From assembly GCA_902796775.1 (NCBI GenBank), contig CADBQK010000355.1, forward strand, positions 1-11,746: a stretch of DNA of 11,746 bases. Direction: 5' to 3'. Both the position numbers and the translations under genes were made by a program. Positions 7,077 to 11,746 of the stretch are shown here, in pieces (positions within the stretch are counted from its first letter, which is position 1; each line of letters starts with the position of its first letter). This stretch comes from an uncultured Lachnospiraceae bacterium. Its GTDB lineage: Bacteria > Bacillota_A > Clostridia > Lachnospirales > Lachnospiraceae. The notes below the pieces were generated by a model. The model was not told the DNA's origin. It was given only the letters and a program-made list of their open reading frames with translations, and made no database searches.

Positions 7077-7865
7077 ATGAGCGATTTCACTGATAAAACG
7101 GTCATTGTCACCGGCGGAAACGGCGGCATAGGAAAAGAGGTCGCCGGACTGTTTGCGAATCTGGGCGCTCAAGTATACATCATCGGAAGGAATGAACAGA
7201 CGCTGAAGAAGACAGTCGATGAACTGAGCAGTGAACGAGAGCAGGTCCGCTACAAAATGCTGGATGTTAAGAATGTGCAAGATTGCGGGAAAGTAGTGAA
7301 CGAGATCGCTGCCGAAGCCGGAAGGCTGGATGTGCTGGTCAATGCGGCGGGGAAATATATTGAACTTTCCACGGATGAGACAGAACAGAAAGACTTTGAT
7401 GATCTGTTCGACATCAATGTAAGAGGCACATATTTCATGTGTAAATATGCCAGACCGCATCTCGCGCAGACAGAAGGAGCCATTGTCAATATTGGTTCTA
7501 CAGCAGGGAGCATAGCATTTCCGGAGGCTAGTTTGTACTGTGCCACCAAAGGTGCTTTGAATATGATCACTAAGTCATTGGCAATTGATTTTGCGAAAGA
7601 CGGTATTCGTGTAAACATCGTCTGTCCTGATATGGTCAAGACAAAAATGCTGGACGTGGGATTTCTGCACTCCGGTATCAAAGACAGGGATGAATATGAT
7701 CTGCTGGGTCTCGGCCAGTATCCGCAGGCAGAAGAAAAGAGAAGATTCATCCTCCCTGAAGAAGTGGCTGAGTGTGTAGTTTTCTTGGCTTCAAATGAAA
7801 AAGCAGCCTCCATAACGGGTGCGTCGGTGACTCTTGACTTTGGGCTGACTGCCGGTTCGTTTTAG
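7077..7865 (+). CDS. Short-chain dehydrogenase/reductase, probably NADP-dependent (SDR 2)
   Basis: A 262-residue classical SDR starting at ATG 7077. Its binding site is weak (TGGAG at 7064-7068), unlike its neighbours, so its translation may depend on ribosomes finishing SDR 1. Motifs: TGGNGGIG (12-19), NAAG (89-92), N114, S141 and Y154/K158 (YCATK), with CPDMVKT after strand 6. Strand 2 ends IIGRNEQ: glycine 37 and arginine 38 stand where SDR 1 has its Asp, which favours NADP(H). It is clearly diverged from SDR 1 rather than a recent copy. Residues about 195-225, the substrate lid, are longer and more charged than in SDR 1. It is the last gene of the cluster, ending 27 bases before a long hairpin. 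Cytosolic; substrate unknown. Confidence 0.93.
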   Translation: MSDFTDKTVIVTGGNGGIGKEVAGLFANLGAQVYIIGRNEQTLKKTVDELSSEREQVRYKMLDVKNVQDCGKVVNEIAAEAGRLDVLVNAAGKYIELSTDETEQKDFDDLFDINVRGTYFMCKYARPHLAQTEGAIVNIGSTAGSIAFPEASLYCATKGALNMITKSLAIDFAKDGIRVNIVCPDMVKTKMLDVGFLHSGIKDRDEYDLLGLGQYPQAEEKRRFILPEEVAECVVFLASNEKAASITGASVTLDFGLTAGSF

Positions 7866-7891
7866 GCGGTGACATCACGAATAGCAATCAC

Positions 7892-7941
7892 GAAGATCAT
7901 CCGGTTATGAGACCCCTTCCTCAAATAACTGGATGATCTTC
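7892..7941 (+). terminator. Long hairpin ending the cluster, inside the lysR 3' end
   Basis: GAAGATCATCCGGTTAT (7892-7908) pairs with ATAACTGGATGATCTTC (7925-7941). This is a 17-bp stem with a single non-Watson-Crick position, which is G-U in the plus-strand RNA and A-C in the minus-strand RNA, so it is stronger for the dehydrogenase transcript. A GAG/CTC pair continues it into the loop. Only CTTTA-like DNA follows, so the T tract is weak. The right arm encodes the last residues of LysR. Confidence 0.6.
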
Positions 7942-8771
7942 TTTACATTGGAATGAAGGGCCTTTTTCTTGAGCCAGACAAGACTGTATCTCACTGTTCT
8001 GGGCAGAGAGTGGTAGGTTAACCAGGGAAATTGTTCGGCGATCGGTTTAAGAAGAAAGCCGGTAGCGATCCCGTCGCGGATCATGTTTTGTACAGTATAG
8101 AGTTGATGTGTCGAGTGGATGATATAGGGAGTAATGCCCGCATCCTGAAAATAATCGGCGATGACCTCGGAGACGGCAAAATTGTCGTCAAACATGACAA
8201 GAGGCTCATCTTTGAGATCCTCCGCAGTGATAGACTTCTTTTCGGCCAGATAGTGTGAAGGCAGGCAGCACCAGACTAGCTCCAGTTCATTAACCAACAG
8301 AGAGTCAAATTCTCTCGGGAACTCTTTCTGATGAATCAAGACCGCGAGGTTCAGGACATCTGCTTTAATGTCTTTCAGAAGCATGCGGCTTCCGAGCTCC
8401 TCGGTCTTGAGCGAGATATTGGGATATTTAATCCAGATTTTTTTATACAGGTCGGAGAGCAGTAATGATCCCATCATCGGTGTTATGCCGAAGTGAACAG
8501 GGCGATCCGCATTACCATACTGCTCCATTTGGTCTTGCAGGCGGGAAGCCTGTTTCAGCAGACTGATCGCGAGATCGTAAAACTCTTTTCCTTCGGCAGT
8601 CAGCGTAAAGCCCTGATACCTTCTGGCAATGAGGGGGACGTTGAATTCTTTTTCAAGCTCCTGAATGGAGATAGATATTGTGGGCTGAGATACATGAAGA
8701 ACCTCAGCTGCCTTGGAGATGCTGCTGTATTTGACGGCCTCGGTAAAGTATTGTAATTGTTGTAGCTTCAT
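7905..8771 (-). CDS. LysR-family transcriptional regulator
   Basis: A 288-residue regulator read leftward from ATG at 8771-8769. Residues 1-60 are the winged helix-turn-helix (MKLQQLQYFTEAV, then SISKAAEVLHVSQPTISISIQELE at about 17-40, wing at FTLTAEG). A linker helix follows at about 60-88. Residues 90-285 form the two-lobed periplasmic-binding-protein-like effector domain (VHFGITPMMGSLLLSD onward). Length is normal. It binds a small-molecule effector in the cytosol and changes transcription. The MATE gene starts 89 bases away on the other strand, so MATE and lysR itself are the expected targets; a dyad overlaps its own -10. The Shine-Dalgarno is poor (AGAGAAAAAG), suggesting low expression. 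Control of the convergent dehydrogenase cluster is possible but not shown. Confidence 0.93.
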   Translation of the reverse strand: MKLQQLQYFTEAVKYSSISKAAEVLHVSQPTISISIQELEKEFNVPLIARRYQGFTLTAEGKEFYDLAISLLKQASRLQDQMEQYGNADRPVHFGITPMMGSLLLSDLYKKIWIKYPNISLKTEELGSRMLLKDIKADVLNLAVLIHQKEFPREFDSLLVNELELVWCCLPSHYLAEKKSITAEDLKDEPLVMFDDNFAVSEVIADYFQDAGITPYIIHSTHQLYTVQNMIRDGIATGFLLKPIAEQFPWLTYHSLPRTVRYSLVWLKKKALHSNVKKIIQLFEEGVS

Positions 8772-8789
8772 GACTTTTTCTCTATTTGT

Positions 8790-8805
8790 TTAGTGATAAA
8801 ACTAA
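8790..8805. promoter_or_regulatory. Dyad TTAGT-N6-ACTAA, candidate LysR operator
   Basis: Perfect 5-bp arms TTAGT (8790-8794) and ACTAA (8801-8805) are 6 bases apart, between lysR and the MATE gene. The dyad covers the lysR start of transcription and touches its -10, a position suited to self-repression. The symmetric T/A pair is T-N12-A rather than the textbook T-N11-A, so assignment to this LysR is inference. Confidence 0.45.
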
Positions 8806-8832
8806 TATATAACATAGTGCGTAAAAATTCAA
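8804..8832 (-). promoter_or_regulatory. lysR promoter
   Basis: On the minus strand, TTGAAT (8832-8827, 4 of 6) and TATATT (8809-8804, 5 of 6) are separated by exactly 17 bases. Transcription would begin near 8797, leaving a leader of about 26 bases. Confidence 0.65.
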
Positions 8833-8846
8833 TTAATGGATATAAT
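8818..8846 (+). promoter_or_regulatory. MATE promoter: consensus -10 without a -35
   Basis: TATAAT (8841-8846) is a perfect -10 sitting 14 bases before the MATE ATG, so the transcript would start near 8853 with a leader of only about 8 bases. At 17 bases upstream there is TGCGTA (8818-8823), not a usable -35, which fits activator dependence. AATTAAT (8831-8837) and ATTAATT (8851-8857) flank the -10 as an inverted repeat, though in AT-rich DNA. Confidence 0.5.
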
Positions 8847-8860
8847 TTAAATTAATTTGA

Positions 8861-10231
8861 ATGTTGCATAACAGAGAAATAAAACTTAATGCGCTCAAGG
8901 AATTTTTCGGACTGTTTGCTCCATTAGTGCTGCCCATCATGATACAGAACATCCTCATGAGTTCTTTCAGGTTGGTCGATACCATAATGATCGGACAGCT
9001 GGGTGATGTCGCGGTGGCAGGGGTAGGGTTGGCCGGACAAGTCTCATATCTGGTGGAGACTGCCATCTATGGCTTTACATCCGGGAGCGCTGTATTTATC
9101 ACTCAGTATCACGGAGCAAGAGATACTGACGGGATATGCCGGTCTATGGGGGCTTGTATGCTCAGCAGTATCCCGATATGCGCAATCATCGGGGCAGGCT
9201 GCTTCATTTTTCCGGAAAAGGTCATGTCACTTCTAAATTACGATTCGATCCTTATCGGTGAAGGGGCAGCATATCTGCGCTTTGCAGGACTTGCCTATAT
9301 TACCACGGTAATTACACAGATAGGCAGTGTCACACTGAGAAGTATAGAGCAGGTAAAACTTCCGGTGATTTGCAGCGGGATATCATCTCTGTTCAATATC
9401 ATTATCAATTATTGGCTGATCTTCGGAGGCCTGGGCGTGAGACCGATGGGGGTCGCCGGTGCGGGTTTGGCCACATTTATTGCGTCTGTAATCAATGCAG
9501 TGCTTTTGTACGGCATTTCTGCATGGCAAAAGAATATACTGCTCTCTCCGGTCAAAAAGCTGTTTGCGGTGAAAGGATTCCTGGTCAAATACTGGAAGAA
9601 GGCATTCCCCGTACTGATCAACGACGGATTGTTCGCGCTGGGCGTTGTCATTTTAAACCTGATGCTTTCCAGGCTCGGTATTGAAAACTATGCAGCGCTG
9701 ACAGTCGTGCGAACGATCGAGAATTTCATCTATGTCGTCTTTTACAGCATCAACACCGGCTGCATGATCGTTGTAGGCAAGAGCGTAGGAGAGAACAAGA
9801 CAGAAGAAGCCAAAAACCGTTCATACCAATTTTTGCTGCTTTCCTTTGTGTTGGGGATAATGCTGGGTGTGGTGATGGCGGTTATTCGACTGCCTTTACT
9901 GGCGCAGTTTGATATATCTTCCGCGGCTTCTCATACCGCAGGGATCATGCTGTTGTTCTTTTGTGTGGATATGGTGTTCAGGAACTTTCCGCTCATATTT
10001 GTTGTGGGCATCTCAAGAGCCGGCGGAGATACAATGATTGGTTTGATTGGTGATGCTGTTGCATCGTTCCTGATCGTGATCCCGCTGGTCTTTGTTACCG
10101 GATTTATTCTGGAACTGCCGTTTATAATCGTATACTTGATCATGCTCATAGCGGATGATATGACTAAATTTGCCATCTATATCCCATACTATCTTTCATG
10201 GAAATGGATCAAGCCGGTTACTGAAAAGTAG
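8861..10231 (+). CDS. MATE-family efflux transporter
   Basis: A 456-residue inner-membrane protein with about 12 hydrophobic segments in two six-helix halves. The first half has the family features APLVLPIMIQNIL (20-32), SSFRLVDTIMIGQLG (34-48) and VAGVGLAGQVSYL, then GFTSGSAVFITQYHGA around 71-86. The second half repeats the pattern at about 240-450 (KAFPVLINDGLFALGVVILN, TGCMIVVGKSVGENKTEEA). Length is typical. The family exports drugs, dyes or metabolites using Na+ or H+ gradients. The start at ATG 8861 has no Shine-Dalgarno at all in the 20 bases before it (all A/T plus one G), and no better start follows before the first helix. With the -10 so close, the mRNA looks nearly leaderless. It is divergent from lysR, the classic regulator-target arrangement, and ends in its own terminator. 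Confidence 0.93.
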   Translation: MLHNREIKLNALKEFFGLFAPLVLPIMIQNILMSSFRLVDTIMIGQLGDVAVAGVGLAGQVSYLVETAIYGFTSGSAVFITQYHGARDTDGICRSMGACMLSSIPICAIIGAGCFIFPEKVMSLLNYDSILIGEGAAYLRFAGLAYITTVITQIGSVTLRSIEQVKLPVICSGISSLFNIIINYWLIFGGLGVRPMGVAGAGLATFIASVINAVLLYGISAWQKNILLSPVKKLFAVKGFLVKYWKKAFPVLINDGLFALGVVILNLMLSRLGIENYAALTVVRTIENFIYVVFYSINTGCMIVVGKSVGENKTEEAKNRSYQFLLLSFVLGIMLGVVMAVIRLPLLAQFDISSAASHTAGIMLLFFCVDMVFRNFPLIFVVGISRAGGDTMIGLIGDAVASFLIVIPLVFVTGFILELPFIIVYLIMLIADDMTKFAIYIPYYLSWKWIKPVTEK

Positions 10232-10273
10232 AATGAGTGAGGGTTCGAGATAACGGTATACTCTCATTGTTGC

Positions 10274-10292
10274 AGGCCGCGGGCGGCCTTTT
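10274..10292 (+). terminator. Rho-independent terminator of the MATE gene
   Basis: AGGCCG (10274-10279) / CGGCCT (10284-10289) with a CGGG loop, running into TTTT, lies 42 bases after the stop. A weaker AATGAG/CTCATT pair (10232-10237 with 10263-10268) surrounds the upstream part. Confidence 0.85.
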
Positions 10293-10319
10293 CTCCTTGA
10301 ATGAAAAAGCAAACGCAAG

Positions 10320-10343
10320 TGATCCTCCTTTAGACGAGGATCA
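10320..10343. other. Isolated 8-bp hairpin in the gene-free region
   Basis: TGATCCTC (10320-10327) pairs perfectly with GAGGATCA (10336-10343) around an 8-base loop. No T tract follows, so it is not a standard terminator. It could be an operator or chance. It opens the gene-free stretch 10293-10874. Confidence 0.4.
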
Positions 10344-10361
10344 ACATTATAAAAATAAGAT

Positions 10362-10389
10362 TTAACAGGTCGTTATAAGCGTGTATAAT
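10362..10389 (+). promoter_or_regulatory. Strong promoter-like sequence with no gene directly after it
   Basis: TTAACA (10362-10367, 5 of 6) and a perfect TATAAT (10384-10389) are 16 bases apart, making this one of the closest sigma-A matches in the window. The next believable gene starts 486 bases later, on the far side of the insertion-element relic. It may be the old promoter of the 108-residue protein gene, or drive an untranslated RNA. Confidence 0.5.
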
Positions 10390-10455
10390 TAGATAAAACT
10401 GTTGTTTTCGTAATCATTCGGGCGCAGCGAATAAACGGCGTACTATACTTTTGTA

Positions 10456-10467
10456 AAAGTAACCGAG
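10456..10467 (+). repeat. Left 12-bp inverted repeat of the relic
   Basis: AAAGTAACCGAG, exact reverse complement of 10787-10798. It sits 50 bases beyond the stop codon of the transposase-like fragment, the usual place for the end next to a transposase 3' end. Confidence 0.6.
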
Positions 10468-10517
10468 ACCCCGTTTGTTGAATCCTATAAAACCTTCTGC
10501 CTGGTCCAGGTGAAATG

Positions 10518-10664
10518 TTAGTGTTTTATGAGCTGTGGTTTCAGGATGACCTCATCAGGAGGAATGGGTGAGAGGTCAAGCGAAGACAACAGTTTTTTCT
10601 GCTCCTTTGAAGTCATCAGATCAAAAGGAGACAATCCCTTGTGGATCATTCGTTCGATTACATA
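10518..10664 (-). pseudogene. Transposase C-terminal fragment (tentative)
   Basis: Read leftward from 10664 to TAA 10520-10518, the frame gives 48 residues including IERMIHKGLSPFDLMT and a tail IPPDEVILKPQLIKH. The first ATG is 10649-10647, with no ribosome binding site. A hydrophobic PFDL turn, a Lys-rich helix and a Pro/Lys tail resemble the C-terminal ends of DDE transposases, but this is by eye and the family is not identified. An in-frame TGA at 10667-10665 cuts it off. A second small minus-strand frame (10777-10658, 39 codons) lies before it in another phase and could be the frameshifted remnant of the same gene. No function expected. Confidence 0.35.
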
Positions 10665-10765
10665 TCATAAGGCATTTGTAAAAGTAATTGCATGTTTGTA
10701 AGGGTAGTTATTGAGAACTTCTTGCGCTTAAAATGATATTTATCCTCTTTACAAAAACACTTGCT

Positions 10766-10781
10766 GTACATACACATGTAC
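10766..10781. promoter_or_regulatory. Dyad GTACAT-N4-ATGTAC
   Basis: A perfect 6-bp inverted repeat (10766-10771 with 10776-10781) stands about 95 bases before the 108-residue gene, just inside the relic's right end. It could be a repressor site or a small hairpin; nothing identifies a regulator. A CGCGCCT (10782-10788) / AGGCGCG (10828-10834) pair lies next to it and could form a stem in a leader. Confidence 0.35.
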
Positions 10782-10786
10782 CGCGC

Positions 10787-10798
10787 CTCGGTTACTTT
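10787..10798 (-). repeat. Right 12-bp inverted repeat of the relic
   Basis: CTCGGTTACTTT, exact reverse complement of 10456-10467. Inward, the next bases keep partial matching; outward the likeness fades. Confidence 0.6.
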
Positions 10799-10874
10799 AA
10801 TAGTGTAAGGATGGTATCAACACGAAAAGGCGCGAACATGGTAAAATATCATACATGCACTAGGAGGTAATGCT

Positions 10875-11201
10875 ATGGGCGGACCGGGATTTGATCTCAA
10901 TGATAATGACTTTTTATTCCCTATAGATGATCACACCGCAATTGACTCCGACGGCGATGTACATATGCGTGTGGGCGATCACATGTCCATGGATGTGAAT
11001 GACGGTTCCATTCACGGTGTCGTCGGCTGGGAAGATCCGGATACATATTACGATTCGGAGACGGAGGACCGGTACGAAGACCTTGTGGGAGGACCGGTCT
11101 ACTACGAGGAGCGAAGCGGTGGCTGTGTGCTGTTTGCGGCCATCCTGTTTGGCTTGGCGATATTCGGATTCATAGCCTTTCTGGTGTGGATATTCGTGTA
11201 A
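10875..11201 (+). CDS. Small acidic protein with C-terminal membrane anchor, unknown function
   Basis: A 108-residue protein starting at ATG 10875 behind TAGGAGGTAA (10861-10870), a near-ideal binding site. Residues 1-80 are hydrophilic and very acidic, rich in Asp, Gly and His (for example DDHTAIDSDGDVHMR), with a Tyr/Glu-rich patch at 56-80. Residues 83-108 are one unbroken hydrophobic helix (after GGC at 82-84) that ends the protein. This predicts a tail-anchored topology, with the acidic part most likely in the cytoplasm since no N-terminal signal exists. The HMRVGDHMSMDVNDGSIHGVV stretch alternates in a way that suggests beta strands. I do not recognise the family. It has its own terminator and lies next to two other small genes. 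The acidic His/Asp face could bind metal, which is speculation. Confidence 0.75.
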   Translation: MGGPGFDLNDNDFLFPIDDHTAIDSDGDVHMRVGDHMSMDVNDGSIHGVVGWEDPDTYYDSETEDRYEDLVGGPVYYEERSGGCVLFAAILFGLAIFGFIAFLVWIFV

Positions 11202-11234
11202 ATAGGATCGAGATATAAATCAAGACAAGAATTA

Positions 11235-11268
11235 AGGCGGCGTCCCTGCGGGGGCGCCGCTTATAATT
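11235..11268 (+). terminator. Rho-independent terminator after the 108-residue gene
   Basis: AGGCGGCGTCCC (11235-11246) pairs with GGGGCGCCGCTT (11251-11262) around TGCG, a 12-bp stem with two G-U pairs. ATAATT follows. It lies 33 bases after the stop codon. Confidence 0.85.
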
Positions 11269-11273
11269 TCGGC

Positions 11274-11370
11274 CTGACCAGCTAATGCAAAAGTTAATTC
11301 CACCCTCAGAGGCGGTCAGCGGAATTTAAGTTTTCATTTAACGAAGCTAATTCCGTTCGGAGGGCTTTTT
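11274..11370 (+). other. Structured leader-like intergenic segment
   Basis: Several nested inverted repeats lie between the terminator and the 49-residue gene: CTGACC (11274-11279) / GGTCAG (11314-11319), and AATTCC/GGAATT around 11296-11326 with flanking AAAA/TTTT. A small AGC...GCTTTTT hairpin at about 11345-11370 looks like a weak terminator or attenuator. No known riboswitch pattern was recognised. Confidence 0.35.
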
Positions 11371-11430
11371 GCTGTGCATACTGATGTACACCACTCCTAT
11401 TATCATGATATGTGTAAAGGAGGTAACGTC

Positions 11431-11580
11431 ATGGACGATCTGTATTGGGTAAAGATAGTTACTTACATTGTGACCTTTATCGTAATTGCTATACTGTTTT
11501 GCTGGCTGGGCGAGATGAGCCTCGGGACATTTCTCGTCGGATGCTTCTGGCTGATTCCGTTCTGCATTCTGAAAAGATAA
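11431..11580 (+). CDS. 49-residue two-helix membrane peptide, unknown function
   Basis: ATG 11431 follows AAAGGAGGT (11416-11424) at ideal distance; a longer in-frame GTG start at 11374 has no binding site and is rejected. The peptide starts MDDLYWVK, then a hydrophobic helix (about 9-26, IVTYIVTFIVIAILFCWL), a short GEMSLG turn and a second hydrophobic segment (about 33-46) ending in ILKR. Acidic N-terminus and basic C-terminus suggest a small hairpin protein in the membrane. Family not recognised; it could be a small membrane modulator or a toxin-like peptide, and nothing in the sequence decides. It is 15 bases before the 36-codon gene, so the two are probably one transcript. Confidence 0.7.
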   Translation: MDDLYWVKIVTYIVTFIVIAILFCWLGEMSLGTFLVGCFWLIPFCILKR

Positions 11581-11595
11581 CCGGGAGGTAATACT

Positions 11596-11706
11596 ATGGC
11601 ACAGATCAATCATTACACATGCGGCTGCGGATACAGCAGCCGGCGATGCTCATCTCGCTCCCGGCGTAAGCGGGAGAGAGTTAAAAGCAGTTATGGAATA
11701 ACATGA
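11596..11706 (+). CDS. 36-residue Cys/Arg-rich peptide, unknown function
   Basis: ATG 11596 stands behind GGGAGGT (11583-11589), 15 bases after the preceding gene. The reading frame ends at TGA 11704-11706, directly before a terminator. It encodes MAQINHYTCGCGYSS, then a stretch with eight Arg/Lys in about 15 residues (RRCSSRSRRKRERVK), ending YGIT. C9, C11 and C18 plus H6 could hold a metal ion. The strong binding site, tight spacing to the gene before and terminator after support translation; the short length and unusual composition count against it. An imperfect 10-bp hairpin (CTCGCTCCCG with CGGGAGAGAG, about 11653-11680) lies in the coding region. No family recognised. Confidence 0.55.
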   Translation: MAQINHYTCGCGYSSRRCSSRSRRKRERVKSSYGIT

Positions 11707-11708
11707 GG

Positions 11709-11738
11709 AAACCCGGAACCGTCTTGGCTCCGGGTTTT
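11709..11738 (+). terminator. Rho-independent terminator of the small-gene pair
   Basis: AAACCCGGA (11709-11717) pairs with TCCGGGTTT (11729-11737), with a further CC/GG closing a 5-base GTCTT loop and a T run after. It begins 3 bases after the 36-codon gene ends. Confidence 0.93.
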
Positions 11739-11746
11739 GTAGGAGA

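Larger units (their letters stand above)
10450..10798. mobile_element. Decayed insertion-element relic with inverted ends
   Basis: Perfect 12-bp inverted repeats AAAGTAACCGAG (10456-10467) and CTCGGTTACTTT (10787-10798) bound about 340 bases. Inside is a minus-strand transposase-tail-like frame (10518-10664). Internal repeats of the left end also occur: TTTGTAAAAGTAA at 10450-10462 and again at 10675-10687, a degenerate copy (TTTGTAAGGGTAGTTA) near 10695, and an inverted TTTACAAA at 10748-10755. Ends plus repeated subterminal sites plus a fragmentary gene is what an internally deleted IS element leaves. No clear target-site duplication was found, the exact outer ends are uncertain, and the IS family was not recognised. 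Confidence 0.5.

Noticed and set aside
7250..7813. A 187-codon minus-strand open frame within SDR 2
   Set aside because: Antisense to a gene with complete SDR motifs and without recognisable features of its own.
10658..10777. A 39-codon minus-strand frame inside the IS relic
   Set aside because: No ribosome site and no recognised domain; it may be the decayed N-terminal part of the transposase, so it is mentioned only with the relic.
10811..10870. A 19-codon leader peptide ending in the ribosome site of the 108-residue gene
   Set aside because: Its own start has only TAAGG touching the ATG, with no workable spacing, and the peptide has no attenuation-type codon run.
11374..11430. GTG start extending the 49-residue peptide to 68 residues
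   Set aside because: No ribosome site; the AAAGGAGGT at 11416-11424 would lie within the coding region and clearly serves the ATG at 11431.
1..11746. CRISPR array, tRNA or rRNA genes
   Set aside because: No regularly spaced repeats, no cloverleaf-like segment and no rRNA-like sequence were noticed on either strand by eye.

Overview
The window looks like a stretch of a Bacillota (Clostridia, probably Lachnospiraceae-like) chromosome. The evidence is near-consensus AAAGGAGG ribosome binding sites before most genes, one TTG start, compact GC-rich terminator hairpins with T tracts, AT-rich intergenic DNA and moderate-GC genes. The protein families (GPH symporter, EamA exporter, SDR pairs, LysR/MATE pair) are common in gut clostridia. 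No tRNA, rRNA or CRISPR array was seen. This assignment is an inference from sequence character only.

Layout. (a) 1-816: the 3' part of a helix-turn-helix gene, a strong terminator, and directly behind it a start-less fragment of an N-formylglutamate amidohydrolase-like gene. (b) 864-1558: a single flavodoxin-fold/iron-sulfur-flavoprotein-like gene with its own terminator. (c) 1635-7941: a six-gene, same-strand cluster: M20 metallopeptidase/amidohydrolase, GPH-type sugar/cation symporter, NodB-fold (polysaccharide deacetylase family) hydrolase, EamA transporter and two short-chain dehydrogenases. It ends in a long hairpin that lies partly inside the 3' end of the convergent lysR gene. (d) 7905-10292: a LysR regulator divergent from a MATE exporter, with a compact shared control region. 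(e) 10293-10874: about 580 bases without an intact gene. It holds an orphan promoter-like sequence and a decayed insertion element: 12-bp inverted repeats, internal repeats and a short transposase-tail-like reading frame. (f) 10875-11746: three small genes with strong ribosome binding sites: a 108-aa acidic protein with a C-terminal membrane anchor, a 49-aa membrane peptide and a 36-aa Cys/Arg-rich peptide, with terminators between and after.

How they may work together. Region (c) reads as an uptake-and-breakdown unit. The symporter would import a substrate. The NodB-fold hydrolase and M20 enzyme would cleave C-N (amide) bonds, a pairing of folds like that of PuuE-type allantoinase with allantoate amidohydrolase. 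Two SDRs with different predicted cofactors (NAD for the first, NADP for the second) would act on a hydroxyl/keto group. The EamA carrier could export a product or surplus amino acid. The true substrate cannot be read from the sequence. The LysR/MATE pair is a neighbouring efflux module that may or may not be linked to it.
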